From contig NZ_MUFV01000001.1 in the NCBI RefSeq assembly GCF_002017875.1, positions 1 through 64,000 of the forward strand: 64,000 nucleotides of DNA, read 5' to 3'. Below are positions 9,139-17,346 of the stretch, in pieces (the first letter of the stretch is position 1; each line of letters opens with the position of its first letter). The translations under genes were made by a program, and so were the position numbers. This DNA comes from Deinococcus sp. LM3 (lineage in GTDB: Bacteria > Deinococcota > Deinococci > Deinococcales > Deinococcaceae). The notes beneath the pieces were generated by a model. It was not told the DNA's origin. It did no database searches and worked only from the letters and a program-made list of their open reading frames with translations.

Positions 9139-9268
9139 GTCGCGCAACGTATCACGCGCCTTTCTGAGCCGAATGAAGGTCAGCTGACCCGGTTCACACC
9201 TCCTTTCCATCCCCCGTTCGTGGGGCTGTACGCAGGCAGGCGGGACGTGTGCCGGGCCGGGTCACCTG

Positions 9269-9274
9269 TACACT
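9269..9274 (+). promoter_or_regulatory. -10 box TACACT, leaderless promoter
   Basis: TACACT is followed by 6 nt and then the ATG at 9281 of the CBS-domain gene. Confidence 0.5.
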
Positions 9275-9280
9275 GCGCGT

Positions 9281-9904
9281 ATGCTCGTTCGCGACTGGAT
9301 GACCCGTAATCCGACCACCGTGACTCCCGACACGCCCGTCATGGACGCCCTGAAACTGCTGAAAGAGGGTGGGTTCCGCCGCCTGCCGGTCATGGAGGGC
9401 GAGCGGCTGGTCGGCATCACGACCCGCAAGGACCTGAAAGACGCCATGCCCAGCAAGGCCACGACCCTGAGCGTCTGGGAACTGAATTACCTGCTGAGCA
9501 AACTGACGGTCGAGGAGATGATGGCCCGCCCGGTCATCACGGCCGCCGAGGGCGAGTACATGGAGGACGCGGCGCTGCGCATGCAGGAGCATCACGTGGG
9601 GGGCCTGCCGGTCCTGAACGACGCGGGCCGCCTGAGTGGGATCATCACGACCATGGATGTCCTGCGGGCCTTCACGGGCATCCTGGGCATGCGCGAGGGC
9701 GGGCAGCGCCTGACGCTGGACATGCCGGACGTGCCGGGCAGCCTGGAACGCGCGACCGGGGCGATCCTGCCGAGCAACATCATCAGCGTCGCCACGTACG
9801 GCGGCGAGAACGGCCGGCGCCGTTTCGTGATGCGCGTCAGCGGCGAGGGCCTCAAGGACGTGCGCGAGCGCGTGCGGGCCACCGGCATCGACGTGCTGGA
9901 CTGA
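9281..9904 (+). CDS. CBS-domain pair protein with C-terminal ACT-like domain
   Basis: 207-aa cytosolic sensor-type protein. Two CBS motifs form a Bateman module: residues 1-60 (VRDWMTRNPTTVTPDTPVMD ... RLVGITTRKDLKD) and about 75-130 (VEEMMARPVITAAEGEYMED ... LSGIITTMDVLRA). The last 65 residues (LTLDMPDVPGSLERATGAIL ... FVMRVSG) have the pattern of an ACT-like small-molecule domain. This CBS-CBS-ACT order resembles AcuB-type proteins. CBS pairs usually bind adenosine nucleotides; the ligand here is unknown. It ends at a rho-independent terminator facing lysX. Confidence 0.8.
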   Translation: MLVRDWMTRNPTTVTPDTPVMDALKLLKEGGFRRLPVMEGERLVGITTRKDLKDAMPSKATTLSVWELNYLLSKLTVEEMMARPVITAAEGEYMEDAALRMQEHHVGGLPVLNDAGRLSGIITTMDVLRAFTGILGMREGGQRLTLDMPDVPGSLERATGAILPSNIISVATYGGENGRRRFVMRVSGEGLKDVRERVRATGIDVLD

Positions 9905-9929
9905 CCCACACAGAGGTGACGCAACCAGA

Positions 9930-9968
9930 AGAGAGGCCCGGTGATCGGCACACCGGGCCTCTCTCTTT
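9930..9968. terminator. Stem-loop terminator between CBS gene and lysX
   Basis: The perfect stem AGAGAGGCCCGGTG / CACCGGGCCTCTCT (9930-9943 and 9951-9964) has a 7-nt loop and is followed by CTTTG. It can serve both convergent genes. Confidence 0.85.
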
Positions 9969-9976
9969 GCAGCCGG

Positions 9977-10840
9977 TTACAGCAGGCTGATGGCGTACTC
10001 GCCCATCCGGCGCGGGATGTTCACGCCGGTGGTCGCCACGGAGTTCTTGAATTCCATGGTGTGATTGATCTCGATGATCTTCAGGCCGCCCCACTCGTTC
10101 TGGGCACCCGGGTCCTCGACGAGGTCGATGGCGACGATCTGGCCGTGGACGGCGGCGGCGGCCCGCACGGCCAGGTCGGCCATCTCGGGCGTGACGGGGC
10201 AGTTGCTGGCCCTGGCGCCGCGCGCGGTGTTCGTGATCCAGTGTTCGCTGGTGCGGTAGATCGCGCCGATGCACTCGCCGCCCACCACGAACGCGCGGAT
10301 GTCACGGCCGGGTTTGTTGATGAGTTCCTGCACGTAGAAGATGCCGTGCTGCGGCCCGCCCAGCACTTCCTTGTGCTCGATGACGGCCTCGGCGGCGGCG
10401 CGGTCGTTCAGGCGGCTGACCATGCGGCCCCACGAGCCGACGGTGGGTTTCAGGACGACCGGGTAGCCCATCTCCTCGATGAGTTGCAGGGCCGCGTCGC
10501 CGTCGAAGGCCACGCCGGTACGGGGGGTGGGCAGGCCGTGGGCGTGCAGGGCGGCGTTCGTGGCGAGTTTGTCGCCGCACAGTTCGATGACGTGCGCGGG
10601 GTTGATGACCTTCACGCCGAAGCCTTCGAGGGCGCGGGTCACGCCGTGGCCGCGGCTCTGGCTGACGCAGCGTTCGATGGCGACCTTCCAGGGCACGGCG
10701 GCGCGGCCCTGCTCGTCGAAGGTGACGGTCAGTTGCGGCGCGTAAACCTTGTCGTAGGGCACGCCGAGGTCGTCGAGGGCCTCGAAGAGCATTTTCTCGT
10801 CGGGGCGGATGCGGTCGTACAGGACGGCGAGGTCTGCCAT
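9977..10840 (-). CDS. lysX: LysW-aminoadipate ligase LysX
   Basis: ATP-grasp ligase of 287 aa that joins alpha-aminoadipate to the C-terminal Glu of the carrier protein LysW, the first protected step of lysine synthesis by the aminoadipate route. Visible ATP-grasp features are YPVVLKPTVGSWGRMVSRL, FYVQELINKPGRDIRAFVVG, and the metal-binding end IEINHTMEFKNSV. RimK-like glutamate ligases share the fold, but adjacency to a LysW ending in EDWGE identifies the substrate. It is last in the minus-strand lysine cluster, 83 bp after lysW. Confidence 0.9.
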   Translation of the reverse strand: MADLAVLYDRIRPDEKMLFEALDDLGVPYDKVYAPQLTVTFDEQGRAAVPWKVAIERCVSQSRGHGVTRALEGFGVKVINPAHVIELCGDKLATNAALHAHGLPTPRTGVAFDGDAALQLIEEMGYPVVLKPTVGSWGRMVSRLNDRAAAEAVIEHKEVLGGPQHGIFYVQELINKPGRDIRAFVVGGECIGAIYRTSEHWITNTARGARASNCPVTPEMADLAVRAAAAVHGQIVAIDLVEDPGAQNEWGGLKIIEINHTMEFKNSVATTGVNIPRRMGEYAISLL

Positions 10841-10923
10841 GGGGGTGTCCGGGGTGGGTGGCCCTGCAAGGGAGCGCGGTCAGGTGTTCCGGTGGAACGG
10901 CCTGACCGCGTGCCCTGGCGGGG

Positions 10924-11097
<174 letters not shown>

Positions 11098-11179
11098 ATT
11101 CACTCCTTACGTTTGGTAGGTTAACGCACCTAATTTATGGCGTTCGCAATTGCCTAGGCAGGTGGTAGAAACCTTGCGC

Positions 11180-11518
11180 TCAGATCACGTCCGGGTCGTC
11201 CATCAACTCCAGCGCCACCAGACCCTTGCAGTGCGGACACGACACCACGCTGACCTCCACACCGTCCAGCACCTGCACCGGCGCGGCCCCCAGCATGTCC
11301 TCGGTCACCTCGAACTCCTCACCGCAATTCGGGCAGGTCGTCATCTCACCCAGCAGCTCCAGATCGAAGTCCTCGCCCTCACCGTTGCGGGTCACTTCCA
11401 TCTCCGAATGGCAGGAGTCGCACACGATGACGTCCCCCACCATCAGCTCCGCACGGTCCTCGTCGGTCAGTTCCAGCACTTCCGCACACACGGGGCATTC
11501 AATCTCCAGGGTCGCCAT
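11180..11518 (-). CDS. Double zinc-ribbon protein related to LysW
   Basis: 112 aa with four CxxC pairs: CPVC (near residue 8), CDSC (about 33), CPNC (about 62) and CPHC (about 95), enough for two zinc ribbons. The first half, with CAEVLELTDEDRAELMVGD before the CDSC pair, is strikingly like the zinc-binding half of Thermus LysW, but the EDWGE tail is absent. It lies between the homoaconitase small subunit and lysW. A TACACT box 5 nt before the ATG suggests its own leaderless promoter. Its function is unknown; a helper role for the cysteine-free LysW is a hypothesis. Confidence 0.8.
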   Translation of the reverse strand: MATLEIECPVCAEVLELTDEDRAELMVGDVIVCDSCHSEMEVTRNGEGEDFDLELLGEMTTCPNCGEEFEVTEDMLGAAPVQVLDGVEVSVVSCPHCKGLVALELMDDPDVI

Positions 11519-11523
11519 GCCCC

Positions 11524-11529
11524 CAGTGT
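11524..11529 (-). promoter_or_regulatory. -10 box TACACT before the zinc-ribbon gene
   Basis: Reading on the minus strand, TACACT is followed by 5 nt and the ATG at 11518. It could be an internal promoter for the zinc-ribbon, lysW and lysX genes. Confidence 0.4.
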
Positions 11530-11541
11530 AGGGCCCCCGGT

Positions 11542-12036
<495 letters not shown>

Positions 12037-12037
12037 C

Positions 12038-12439
12038 TCAGGCCCCCTCTTGCTCGTACGCTTGTTCGTAACTGATGAATTCCAGCAGCGACCCATCCGG
12101 ATCGCGGAAGTACACACTGAGGCCGTCACCCTGCGCGCCCGCGCGGGCCACCGGGCCCAGTTCCACCGGCACGCCACACGCACTCAGGTGCGCGGCGGCC
12201 CCGCTGACCGGGCCGTCCCACACGAAGCACAAGTCACTGCCACCCGGCGCGACCGGCACGCGCGCCAGCGGCTGCGGACTCAGGCCCGGCCCGTGCAGGT
12301 TCAGCTGCTGCGCCCCGAAGCGGTACGCGAAGCCCTGAGCGCGTGGGATGACCTCGGCCCCCAGCACCCGCGCGTAGAACTCGTTCGAACGCGCCCAGTC
12401 GGAGACGTGCAGCACGCAGTGATCCAGCCGGACGTTCAC
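12038..12439 (-). CDS. Glyoxalase/bleomycin-resistance (VOC) family protein
   Basis: 133 aa, one vicinal-oxygen-chelate unit of two beta-alpha-beta-beta-beta modules: RLDHCVLHVSDWARSNEFYA with a metal-ligand-type His, then VPVAPGGSDLCFVWDG and the C-terminal YFRDPDGSLLEFISYE with the Glu ligand. The actual reaction is unknown. It is inserted between the two homoaconitase subunit genes with a 4-bp overlap upstream (ATGA) and a 1-bp gap downstream, so it is translationally coupled to them. It may detoxify an intermediate or simply be carried along. Confidence 0.85.
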   Translation of the reverse strand: MNVRLDHCVLHVSDWARSNEFYARVLGAEVIPRAQGFAYRFGAQQLNLHGPGLSPQPLARVPVAPGGSDLCFVWDGPVSGAAAHLSACGVPVELGPVARAGAQGDGLSVYFRDPDGSLLEFISYEQAYEQEGA

Positions 12440-13722
12440 GCGGGTACCGGGGTGGACAGCACGTCCTCTGGCAGTGCGACGCGGCCCATGACGGCGGTCG
12501 CGGCGGCCACGGCGGGCGACGCGAGGTAGATGCGGGCGTCCTTGTCGCCCATCCGCCCGATGAAGTTGCGGTTACTGGTGCTGACGCAGACCTCGCCGGG
12601 GGCCAGCACGCCCTGGTGGCGGCCCATGCACGGCCCGCAGCCAGGCGTTCCCAGCACCGCTCCGGCGCGTTGCAGGGTCAGGAGGGTGCCGTCGGCCATG
12701 GCGTCCTCCATGACCTGACTGCTGGCCGGAATGACGAGCAGTCGCGTGCCGGGGGCGACGCGCCGTCCGCGCAGGACGTCGGCGGCGGCGTGCAGGTCCT
12801 CGATGCGGCCGTTCGTGCAGGTGCCGATGAACACCTGATCCACGTGCTGGTCGCGCAGCTGTTCGCGCAGGTCGGCCACGTCGAACACGTTGTCGACCTC
12901 GTTGGGGGCGCTCATGCGGGGGTTCAGGGTGCCCAGGTCGATCTCGATGCTCTGCACGTACGTGGCGCCGTCGTCGGGGTACACCCAGTCGGGGATGTCG
13001 TAGCCGTACGCGGTGAGGATCTCGCCGCCGGGCACGACCAGTCCGACCTTCGCTCCGGCCTCGACGCAGAGGTTCGCCAGGGTCATGCGTTCGCCGCGCG
13101 TGAAGCGGTCCCCGGCGTGCATCTCGATGCTCTGGTAGGTCGCGCCGTCCGCGCCGAGGCGGCGGATCATCTCCAGGGCGACGTCCTTGGCACTCACGCC
13201 CGCTCTGAGGTCGCCGGTGAAGGTGACTTTCACGCTCTCGGGGACTTTCAGCCAGGTCTTGCCGCTGGCGGCGGCCAGGGCGATGTCGGTGGCGCCCATG
13301 CCGGTCCCGAACGCGGCGACCGCGCCGTACGTGGTGGAGTGGCTGTCGCTGCCCAGCACGATCCAGCCGGGCCGGGCCAGTCCTTCCTCCATCAGCACCT
13401 GATGGCAGATGCCGCGCCCCACGTCGAACAGGCGCACGCCGGTCTGCGCGGCGTACTCGCGTGCTTCCTTCTGCGCCTGCGCCACGCTGACGGTGCTCGC
13501 GGGGGCAACGTGATCGATGACGATACTGACCCGCTCGGGGTATCTGGGCGTGGCGTTCAGGTCCTGCCCCATGCGCTGGATGAAGCTCTGGGCGATGGAG
13601 TCCACGACCATGACCTGATCGACCTCGACGACCGCGAGGTCGCCGGCGTACACAACCTGCGTGCCGCGTCGGGAGAGGATCTTTTCCGCCATGGTCTGCG
13701 GGCGGGGGGTGGGGTTCGTCAT
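12436..13722 (-). CDS. lysT: Homoaconitase large subunit (3-isopropylmalate dehydratase large-subunit family)
   Basis: 428-aa [4Fe-4S] hydro-lyase subunit acting in the conversion of homocitrate to homoisocitrate. The cluster cysteines lie in FIGTCTNGRIEDLHAAA and PGCGPCMGRHQG; VLGSDSHSTTYGAVAAFGTG is the other hallmark segment. Length and motifs also fit LeuC, and the lysine assignment rests on the cluster. The start at 13722 is chosen because CATGAT (13730-13735) lies exactly 7 nt upstream, a leaderless layout; ATG at 13692 is an alternative. It is first in the lysine operon. Confidence 0.85.
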   Translation of the reverse strand: MTNPTPRPQTMAEKILSRRGTQVVYAGDLAVVEVDQVMVVDSIAQSFIQRMGQDLNATPRYPERVSIVIDHVAPASTVSVAQAQKEAREYAAQTGVRLFDVGRGICHQVLMEEGLARPGWIVLGSDSHSTTYGAVAAFGTGMGATDIALAAASGKTWLKVPESVKVTFTGDLRAGVSAKDVALEMIRRLGADGATYQSIEMHAGDRFTRGERMTLANLCVEAGAKVGLVVPGGEILTAYGYDIPDWVYPDDGATYVQSIEIDLGTLNPRMSAPNEVDNVFDVADLREQLRDQHVDQVFIGTCTNGRIEDLHAAADVLRGRRVAPGTRLLVIPASSQVMEDAMADGTLLTLQRAGAVLGTPGCGPCMGRHQGVLAPGEVCVSTSNRNFIGRMGDKDARIYLASPAVAAATAVMGRVALPEDVLSTPVPA

Positions 13723-13734
13723 GCGCCCCATCAT

Positions 13735-13997
13735 GCCGCATCCGGCCAGGGTCGGCGTGAGATTGACTGGATTTCAGGCTGAATTGTTTGCAAACGCCAG
13801 GAAGGGGTGGGAAGGGTGCAGTTCAAAAATGAACCCCAGTCAAGTCAACCGCTGCCCCGGTATGTCACTGTGCGGAGCGTACCCACAACCCAGCTGCCAC
13901 CCGCGGCAGATCCGTCCGTTCCAGCGTGAACGGACTTCAGCAGTCCTGTTCCGGCACCCGGCGCGGGCCTGCCTCCGCCCGTGGCCCAGGAGCCGTC
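13735..13997. other. Divergent intergenic region
   Basis: 263 bp between the lysine operon (-) and the lipase gene (+). It holds the CATGAT box of the lysine operon at its left edge, a GTTTGCAAAC palindrome near 13789-13798, and a CAGGAG ribosome site just before the lipase ATG. I see no reading frame of its own and no clear T-box or riboswitch structure. Confidence 0.4.
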
Positions 13998-15368
13998 ATG
14001 TCCCATGCCCCGCACCGTACGCCTGCCCGCACCCCCGTCCTGGCCGCCCTGAGCGCCGCGCTGCTGCTCGCCTCGTGCGGCGCCCCCACCGGCCCCGCCG
14101 CCACCACCGTTCCGGTGACAGCGGCCGTGCCCATCCCGCCCGAGGCGACGGCCGCGCCCACCCGCACCGACCTGCGCGATACCGCCCTGCCCGCGCCGCT
14201 GAACGCGCAGGCGCTGGACAAGAGCACGCCGCTGATCCTGGTGCATGGCCTGGGGGGCTTCGGACGGGACGAGGCGCTGGGCCTGCGCTACTGGGGCGGC
14301 CTGAACGACGTGCAGCAGGACCTGCGCGGCCAGGGGTACAGCGTGTTCACGGCCAGCCTGGGGCCGGTCAGCAGCAACTGGGACCGCGCCGCCGAACTGT
14401 ACGCGCAGATCAAGGGTGGCTGCGTGGACTACGGCGCGGCGCACGCCGCCACGCACAGGCACGCCCGCACGGACACCGCCAAGTGCTACCCCGGCTTCTA
14501 CCCGCAGTGGGACGCGCAGCACCCGGTGAACCTGCTGGGGCACTCGATGGGCGGGCAGACCGCGCGGGTGCTCGTGAAACTGCTGGACGACGGGGACGCC
14601 GCCAACCGCGCCAGCGGCGGCCTGTTCGCCGGAGGCCGCGCCGGGTGGGTGCGCAGCGTCATGACGGTCAGCAGCCCCAACAACGGCAGTCCCGCCGCCG
14701 ACACGTTGCAGGACGCCGTGCCCATGTTCAAGAACCTGATCCTGGCGTTCGCGGGCAGCGTCGGCGGGCTCGACCCGCAGAACTTCGTGTACAACTTCGA
14801 CCTGGGCCAGTGGGGTCTGAGCCGCGCGCCGGGCGAGAGTTTCACCACGTACAACACCCGCGTGTTCAACTCCGGCATCTGGAACACCCGCGATCAGGCG
14901 GCGTACGACCTGAGCCCGGACGGCGCGGCCGCCCTGAACGCCTACGCGGGCCGCAGCCGCACCACGCGGTACTTCTCGTGGGAGACGAACGCCAGCACGC
15001 CCGGCCTGCTCAGCGGCTGGCACTACCCCAACCCCACCATGAACGCCGTCCTGCAACCCATCGCTTACCCCCACGCGTGGCCGCTGAAGCCTGGGCTGGG
15101 GAACGTCAGTGGCCGCAGCCCCGGCGGGGCCGTCACGTACAGCAGCGCGTGGTGGGCGAACGACGGGATCGTCCCGAACACGTCCATGAACGCCCCGACC
15201 AGCCAGGGCAGCGCCGCGTACACCGGGCAGGCCACCACGCCCGGAAGCTGGTATCGCCTGGGCCGCGTCAGCGGGTACGACCACATCGACATCACGGGCA
15301 ACCTGTCGTTCCGGGACGTGAAGACCTTCTACCGCAACCAGGCGGCGTTCCTGGGCAGCGTGAAGTGA
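13998..15368 (+). CDS. Secreted lipoprotein lipase/esterase (alpha/beta hydrolase)
   Basis: 456 aa. A signal sequence ends in the lipobox LLASC, so the mature protein should be lipid-anchored. The core has the oxyanion segment PLILVHGLGGFG, and the nucleophile elbow GHSMGG holds the catalytic Ser. AWWANDGIVPNTSM contains a likely catalytic Asp and GYDHIDITG the His. The order and size resemble bacterial family I.5 triacylglycerol lipases. The start at 13998 has CAGGAG 7 nt upstream and directly precedes the signal peptide; the open frame extends further up but without secretion features. A MITE follows 20 bp after the stop. Confidence 0.85.
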   Translation: MSHAPHRTPARTPVLAALSAALLLASCGAPTGPAATTVPVTAAVPIPPEATAAPTRTDLRDTALPAPLNAQALDKSTPLILVHGLGGFGRDEALGLRYWGGLNDVQQDLRGQGYSVFTASLGPVSSNWDRAAELYAQIKGGCVDYGAAHAATHRHARTDTAKCYPGFYPQWDAQHPVNLLGHSMGGQTARVLVKLLDDGDAANRASGGLFAGGRAGWVRSVMTVSSPNNGSPAADTLQDAVPMFKNLILAFAGSVGGLDPQNFVYNFDLGQWGLSRAPGESFTTYNTRVFNSGIWNTRDQAAYDLSPDGAAALNAYAGRSRTTRYFSWETNASTPGLLSGWHYPNPTMNAVLQPIAYPHAWPLKPGLGNVSGRSPGGAVTYSSAWWANDGIVPNTSMNAPTSQGSAAYTGQATTPGSWYRLGRVSGYDHIDITGNLSFRDVKTFYRNQAAFLGSVK

Positions 15369-15388
15369 CCGCCTACCTGCGCGCCTGA

Positions 15389-15521
15389 TACGGATTCCGT
15401 TTGTTTCGCCGACAACCCGGAACATCGCCGGCTTGTCAGCTTCACGTCCGGAACCCGTTTCTCTCCCACTCGCTTCGCTCGGATTGAACGGGCTTTGCAG
15501 CCCATTCAATCGGAGTCCGTA
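15389..15521 (+). mobile_element. MITE copy 4 (full length, TGA repeats)
   Basis: 133 bp between TGA at 15386-15388 and TGA at 15522-15524. Its ends are TACGGATTCCGTTTG and CAATCGGAGTCCGTA. Hairpin 1 reads CAACCCGG/CCGGCTTG (imperfect) and hairpin 2 GATTGAACGGG/CCCATTCAATC. Confidence 0.85.
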
Positions 15522-15536
15522 TGACACCCCCTGCCC

Positions 15537-15542
15537 TATCAT
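15537..15542 (+). promoter_or_regulatory. -10 box TATCAT, leaderless promoter
   Basis: TATCAT plus 7 nt precedes the ATG at 15550, fixing the start of the TrkA-C protein. It lies just outside MITE copy 4. Confidence 0.55.
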
Positions 15543-15549
15543 GGGCCGC

Positions 15550-16038
15550 ATGGTGAAACTCGACGAGACTCCGCTGCCCGGCGTGGGCATGCGCTACGAC
15601 TTCGACAGCCGCTCCGGCAAACGCGTGGGCGTCATCACCCACCGCGACGGGCGGCGCGAGATCTTCGTCGCCCGCCGCGACGACCCGGACGCCTGCGCCG
15701 AGAGCATCGTCCTGGCCGACGACGAGGCCGAGGCCGTGGCGGACCTGCTGGGCGGCAGCGCCGTCACGCGCCGCCTGGAAACCTCCATGCAGGACATCCA
15801 GGGACTCGCCATGGACTGGCTACCGCTGCCCGACACCAGCCCCTTCGTGGGAGAGCTGCTGGGCAGCACCATGATGCGCACCCGCACCGGCACGTCCATC
15901 GTGGCGGTCATGCGCGGCCAGCAGGCCGTCCCCGCGCCGGGACCGGAACTGACCTTCGAGCGCGGCGACGTGGTGGTCGTGGTGGGCACCGCGCCCGGCA
16001 TCCGGCAGGCGGCCGCGCTGCTGCGCGGCACCCCGTGA
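15550..16038 (+). CDS. Cation:proton antiporter regulatory subunit, KhtT-like (TrkA-C domain)
   Basis: 162-aa cytosolic protein. The N-terminal half (LPGVGMRYDFDSRSGKRVGV ... ADDEAEAVADLLGG) matches the KhtT-type N-domain, and the C-terminal half (GTSIVAVMRGQQAVPAPGPE, FERGDVVVVVGTAPGIRQA) is a TrkA-C/RCK-C ligand-binding fold. In Bacillus, KhtT gates the K+/H+ antiporter KhtU. The CPA2 antiporter gene follows after 31 bp, so the same two-part system is expected here. The start is supported by the leaderless -10 box; the frame extends upstream only into MITE sequence. Confidence 0.85.
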   Translation: MVKLDETPLPGVGMRYDFDSRSGKRVGVITHRDGRREIFVARRDDPDACAESIVLADDEAEAVADLLGGSAVTRRLETSMQDIQGLAMDWLPLPDTSPFVGELLGSTMMRTRTGTSIVAVMRGQQAVPAPGPELTFERGDVVVVVGTAPGIRQAAALLRGTP

Positions 16039-16069
16039 CCGCCTCCCCACCCGCCCGCACGGGGGGCGC

Positions 16070-17236
16070 GTGCCGTTAGGTCAACTGTTCCTGGAACTCG
16101 GGGTGGTCATCCTGGCGCTGGCGCTGGTGGGCCGCGCGGCCGGGCGGCTGGGCATCACACCCATCCCGCTGTACCTGTTGGCGGGCGTGGGGCTGGGCGC
16201 GTTCATGCACCTGGGCCGCGCCCCGGAGGAATTCATTCACGTGGGCGCCGAGATCGGCGCGGTGCTGCTGCTGTTCACGCTGGGCCTGGAATTCACCAGT
16301 CAGGAACTCCGCGAGAGCCTGAGCAAGCAGCGGAACATCGGCGCGCTGGATCTCGCCCTGAACTTCCCGCCGGGCCTGATCGCCGGGTGGCTGCTGGGCC
16401 TGCCCCCCATGGCCTGCGTGCTGCTGGGCGGCGTGACGTACCTGACCAGCAGCGGCATCGCCAGCAAGGTCCTGTCGGACCTGGGCCGACTCGGGAACCG
16501 CGAGACGCCGGTCATCCTGGGCGTGTGCGTGCTGGAGGACGTCGCCATGGCCGTGTACCTGCCGGTCGTGGCGGCGCTGCTGCTGGGCGGCACGCTGGTC
16601 GCCATCGGCGTGAACCTGACCGTGGCGCTGGGCGTGTTCGCCCTGACCTTCTTCCTGGCGTTGCGGTACGGGCACCTCCTGAGCCGCGCGCTGAACGTCC
16701 CCAGCGACGAGGCGCTGCTGCTGGGCGTGCTGGGACTGGTGCTGGTCGTGGCCGGCGCCGCCGACCTGCTGAAGGTCAGCGCCGCCATCGGCGCGTTCCT
16801 GGTGGGCATCGCGCTGTCCGGCGAGGTCGCCGACCGCGCCCGGCGGCAGATCGAGCCGCTGCGGGACCTGTTCGCCGCCGTGTTCTTCGTGTTCTTCGGC
16901 CTGCAACTGAACCTCGCGGAGGTGCCGGACGTGCTGCTGGCCGCCACGCTGCTGGCCGTCGTGACCGCCGCCACCAAGTTCGCGGTCGGCTGGATCGGCG
17001 CGGCCCGCGCAGGCGTGCAGACACGCGGCCGCGTCCGCGCCGGAGCGACCCTGATCGCACGCGGCGAGTTCAGCATCCTGATCGCGGGCCTGGGCCTGGG
17101 GCTCGCGCCGCAACTGGGGCCGCTGGCCGCCGTGTACGTGCTGCTGACCGCCCTGATCGGCCCGGTCCTGGCCCGCTTCGACGCGCCCATCGCCGCGTGG
17201 CTGACCCGTCCCGCCCGTCCCGCCGCGAGCAGCTGA
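16070..17236 (+). CDS. CPA2-family cation:proton antiporter, KhtU-like
   Basis: 388-aa inner-membrane protein with 12-13 hydrophobic helices and the Kef/KhtU pattern: LGITPIPLYLLAGVGLGAF in the first helices, LLFTLGLEF, TYLTSSGIASKVLSDLGRLG, and VLEDVAMAVYLPVV, where the Glu-Asp pair sits at the ion-binding site. It has no C-terminal RCK domain, consistent with a separate KhtT-type regulator encoded just upstream. It probably exchanges K+ (or Na+) for H+. Start GTG at 16070 follows GGGGGGCGC. It ends before a 20-bp perfect hairpin shared with the convergent gene. Confidence 0.85.
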   Translation: MPLGQLFLELGVVILALALVGRAAGRLGITPIPLYLLAGVGLGAFMHLGRAPEEFIHVGAEIGAVLLLFTLGLEFTSQELRESLSKQRNIGALDLALNFPPGLIAGWLLGLPPMACVLLGGVTYLTSSGIASKVLSDLGRLGNRETPVILGVCVLEDVAMAVYLPVVAALLLGGTLVAIGVNLTVALGVFALTFFLALRYGHLLSRALNVPSDEALLLGVLGLVLVVAGAADLLKVSAAIGAFLVGIALSGEVADRARRQIEPLRDLFAAVFFVFFGLQLNLAEVPDVLLAATLLAVVTAATKFAVGWIGAARAGVQTRGRVRAGATLIARGEFSILIAGLGLGLAPQLGPLAAVYVLLTALIGPVLARFDAPIAAWLTRPARPAASS

Positions 17237-17240
17237 CCAC

Positions 17241-17294
17241 CAGCAACAGGGAGCGGCGGCAAGGAATATCCCCTGCCGCCGCTCCCTGTTGCTG
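17241..17294. terminator. Strong bidirectional stem-loop
   Basis: A perfect 20-bp stem CAGCAACAGGGAGCGGCGGC (17241-17260) pairs with 17275-17294 around a 14-nt loop, between two convergent genes. Confidence 0.85.
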
Positions 17295-17300
17295 ATCACT

Positions 17301-17346
17301 CCGCCCGGATTGAACGCTTTGCAAGCCATTCAATCGGAGTCTGTAT
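17301..17346 (+). mobile_element. MITE copy 5, right-end fragment
   Basis: Only hairpin 2 (GGATTGAACG...CATTCAATC) and the right end CAATCGGAGTCTGTA remain. The next three bases TCA (17346-17348) form the TGA stop of the minus-strand radical SAM gene, as in complete copies. The left end was probably lost when the adjacent terminator hairpin region formed or recombined. Confidence 0.75.
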
